Source: Rhynchopus euleeides (taxonomy: Eukaryota; Euglenozoa; Diplonemea; Diplonemida; Diplonemidae). Taken from it: 64,000 bases of DNA. The DNA is taken from positions 2,108,001-2,172,000 of the forward strand of contig OY723273.1 in assembly GCA_963210315.1 (NCBI GenBank). Reading direction: 5' to 3'. The position numbers were made by a program, and so were the translations under genes. Below, one piece after another: positions 63,904 through 64,000 of this stretch; the first letter of the stretch is position 1; every line of letters starts with the position of its first letter. Under the pieces are notes generated by a model, which ran no database searches, had not been told where the DNA came from, and worked only from the letters and a program-made list of their open reading frames with translations.

Positions 63904-64000
63904 GAGTTTTTTTTGTTAGTTCGGCGTAGCCAACTGGGGAAACTTTCTGTGCCTTTAGCTGGATCGTGCGTCCCCACTCACACCACTTCATCAGACCGGG
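63904..64000 (+). repeat. Dispersed repeat (CCAACTGGGGAAAC family), cut by right edge
   Basis: About 85% identical to 13886-13980 (TAGCCAACTGGGGAAACTTT to CACTTCATCAGACCGGG). It continues outside the window. Confidence 0.75.

Overview
The window is nuclear DNA of a eukaryote, probably a protist whose lineage I cannot fix. The protein genes are broken by short GT-AG introns. Eight of the ten introns I could phase begin GTATG, and the protein families are eukaryotic: UPF3, a TFIIS-type RNA polymerase I subunit, RRM proteins, a UBL-UBA protein and an F-box-like protein. Genic codons are rich in G/C at third positions. The DNA between genes is full of C or G homopolymers, many of them 8 to 24 bases long, and of dispersed repeats.

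Genes lie in three islands, all on the + strand. The left island (1-11 kb) has the end of a WD40-repeat gene cut by the window edge, a five-exon UPF3 gene, a two-exon RPA12-type gene and RRM gene A. The middle island (50.7-52.0 kb) is RRM gene B, whose exon 2 is about 98% identical to gene A over about 400 bases while everything around it has diverged. The right island (59.5-63.3 kb) has a two-exon UBL...UBA gene followed by a three-exon F-box-like gene, both of ubiquitin-pathway character.

The interval from 11 to 50 kb, and part of 52-59 kb, is a graveyard and nursery of mobile elements. At 14.2-16.5 kb is a TA-flanked inverted-repeat element carrying a broken protein of unknown family and a small basic protein that resembles the C-terminal half of histone H2B. 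At 17.1-21.9 kb is a nested cluster that includes a complete-looking pogo/Tigger-type transposon (TA target duplication, 29-base perfect terminal repeats). Its DDE transposase ends in a CCHC zinc knuckle and is interrupted by a second inverted-repeat element in a position where GT...AG splicing restores phase. At 22.5-24.3 kb is a 5'-truncated RNase H-bearing non-LTR retrotransposon with a 27-base target duplication. A tandem array with a further insertion lies at 28.3-29.6 kb, a 1.15-kb fold-back element with 360-base arms at 31.0-32.2 kb, and a zinc-finger gag-like gene preceded by 90-base tandem monomers at 36.1-38.0 kb. Small MITEs belong to at least four families, some with 3-base AT-rich target duplications and others with TA.

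A recurrent feature is that many elements with TA duplications begin and end in a run of 7 to 13 G (C at the other end). This may be the source of many of the homopolymer tracts in the window. All assignments come from reading the sequence only. Family names rest on visible motifs, and exon joins rest on phase and splice-site consensus.
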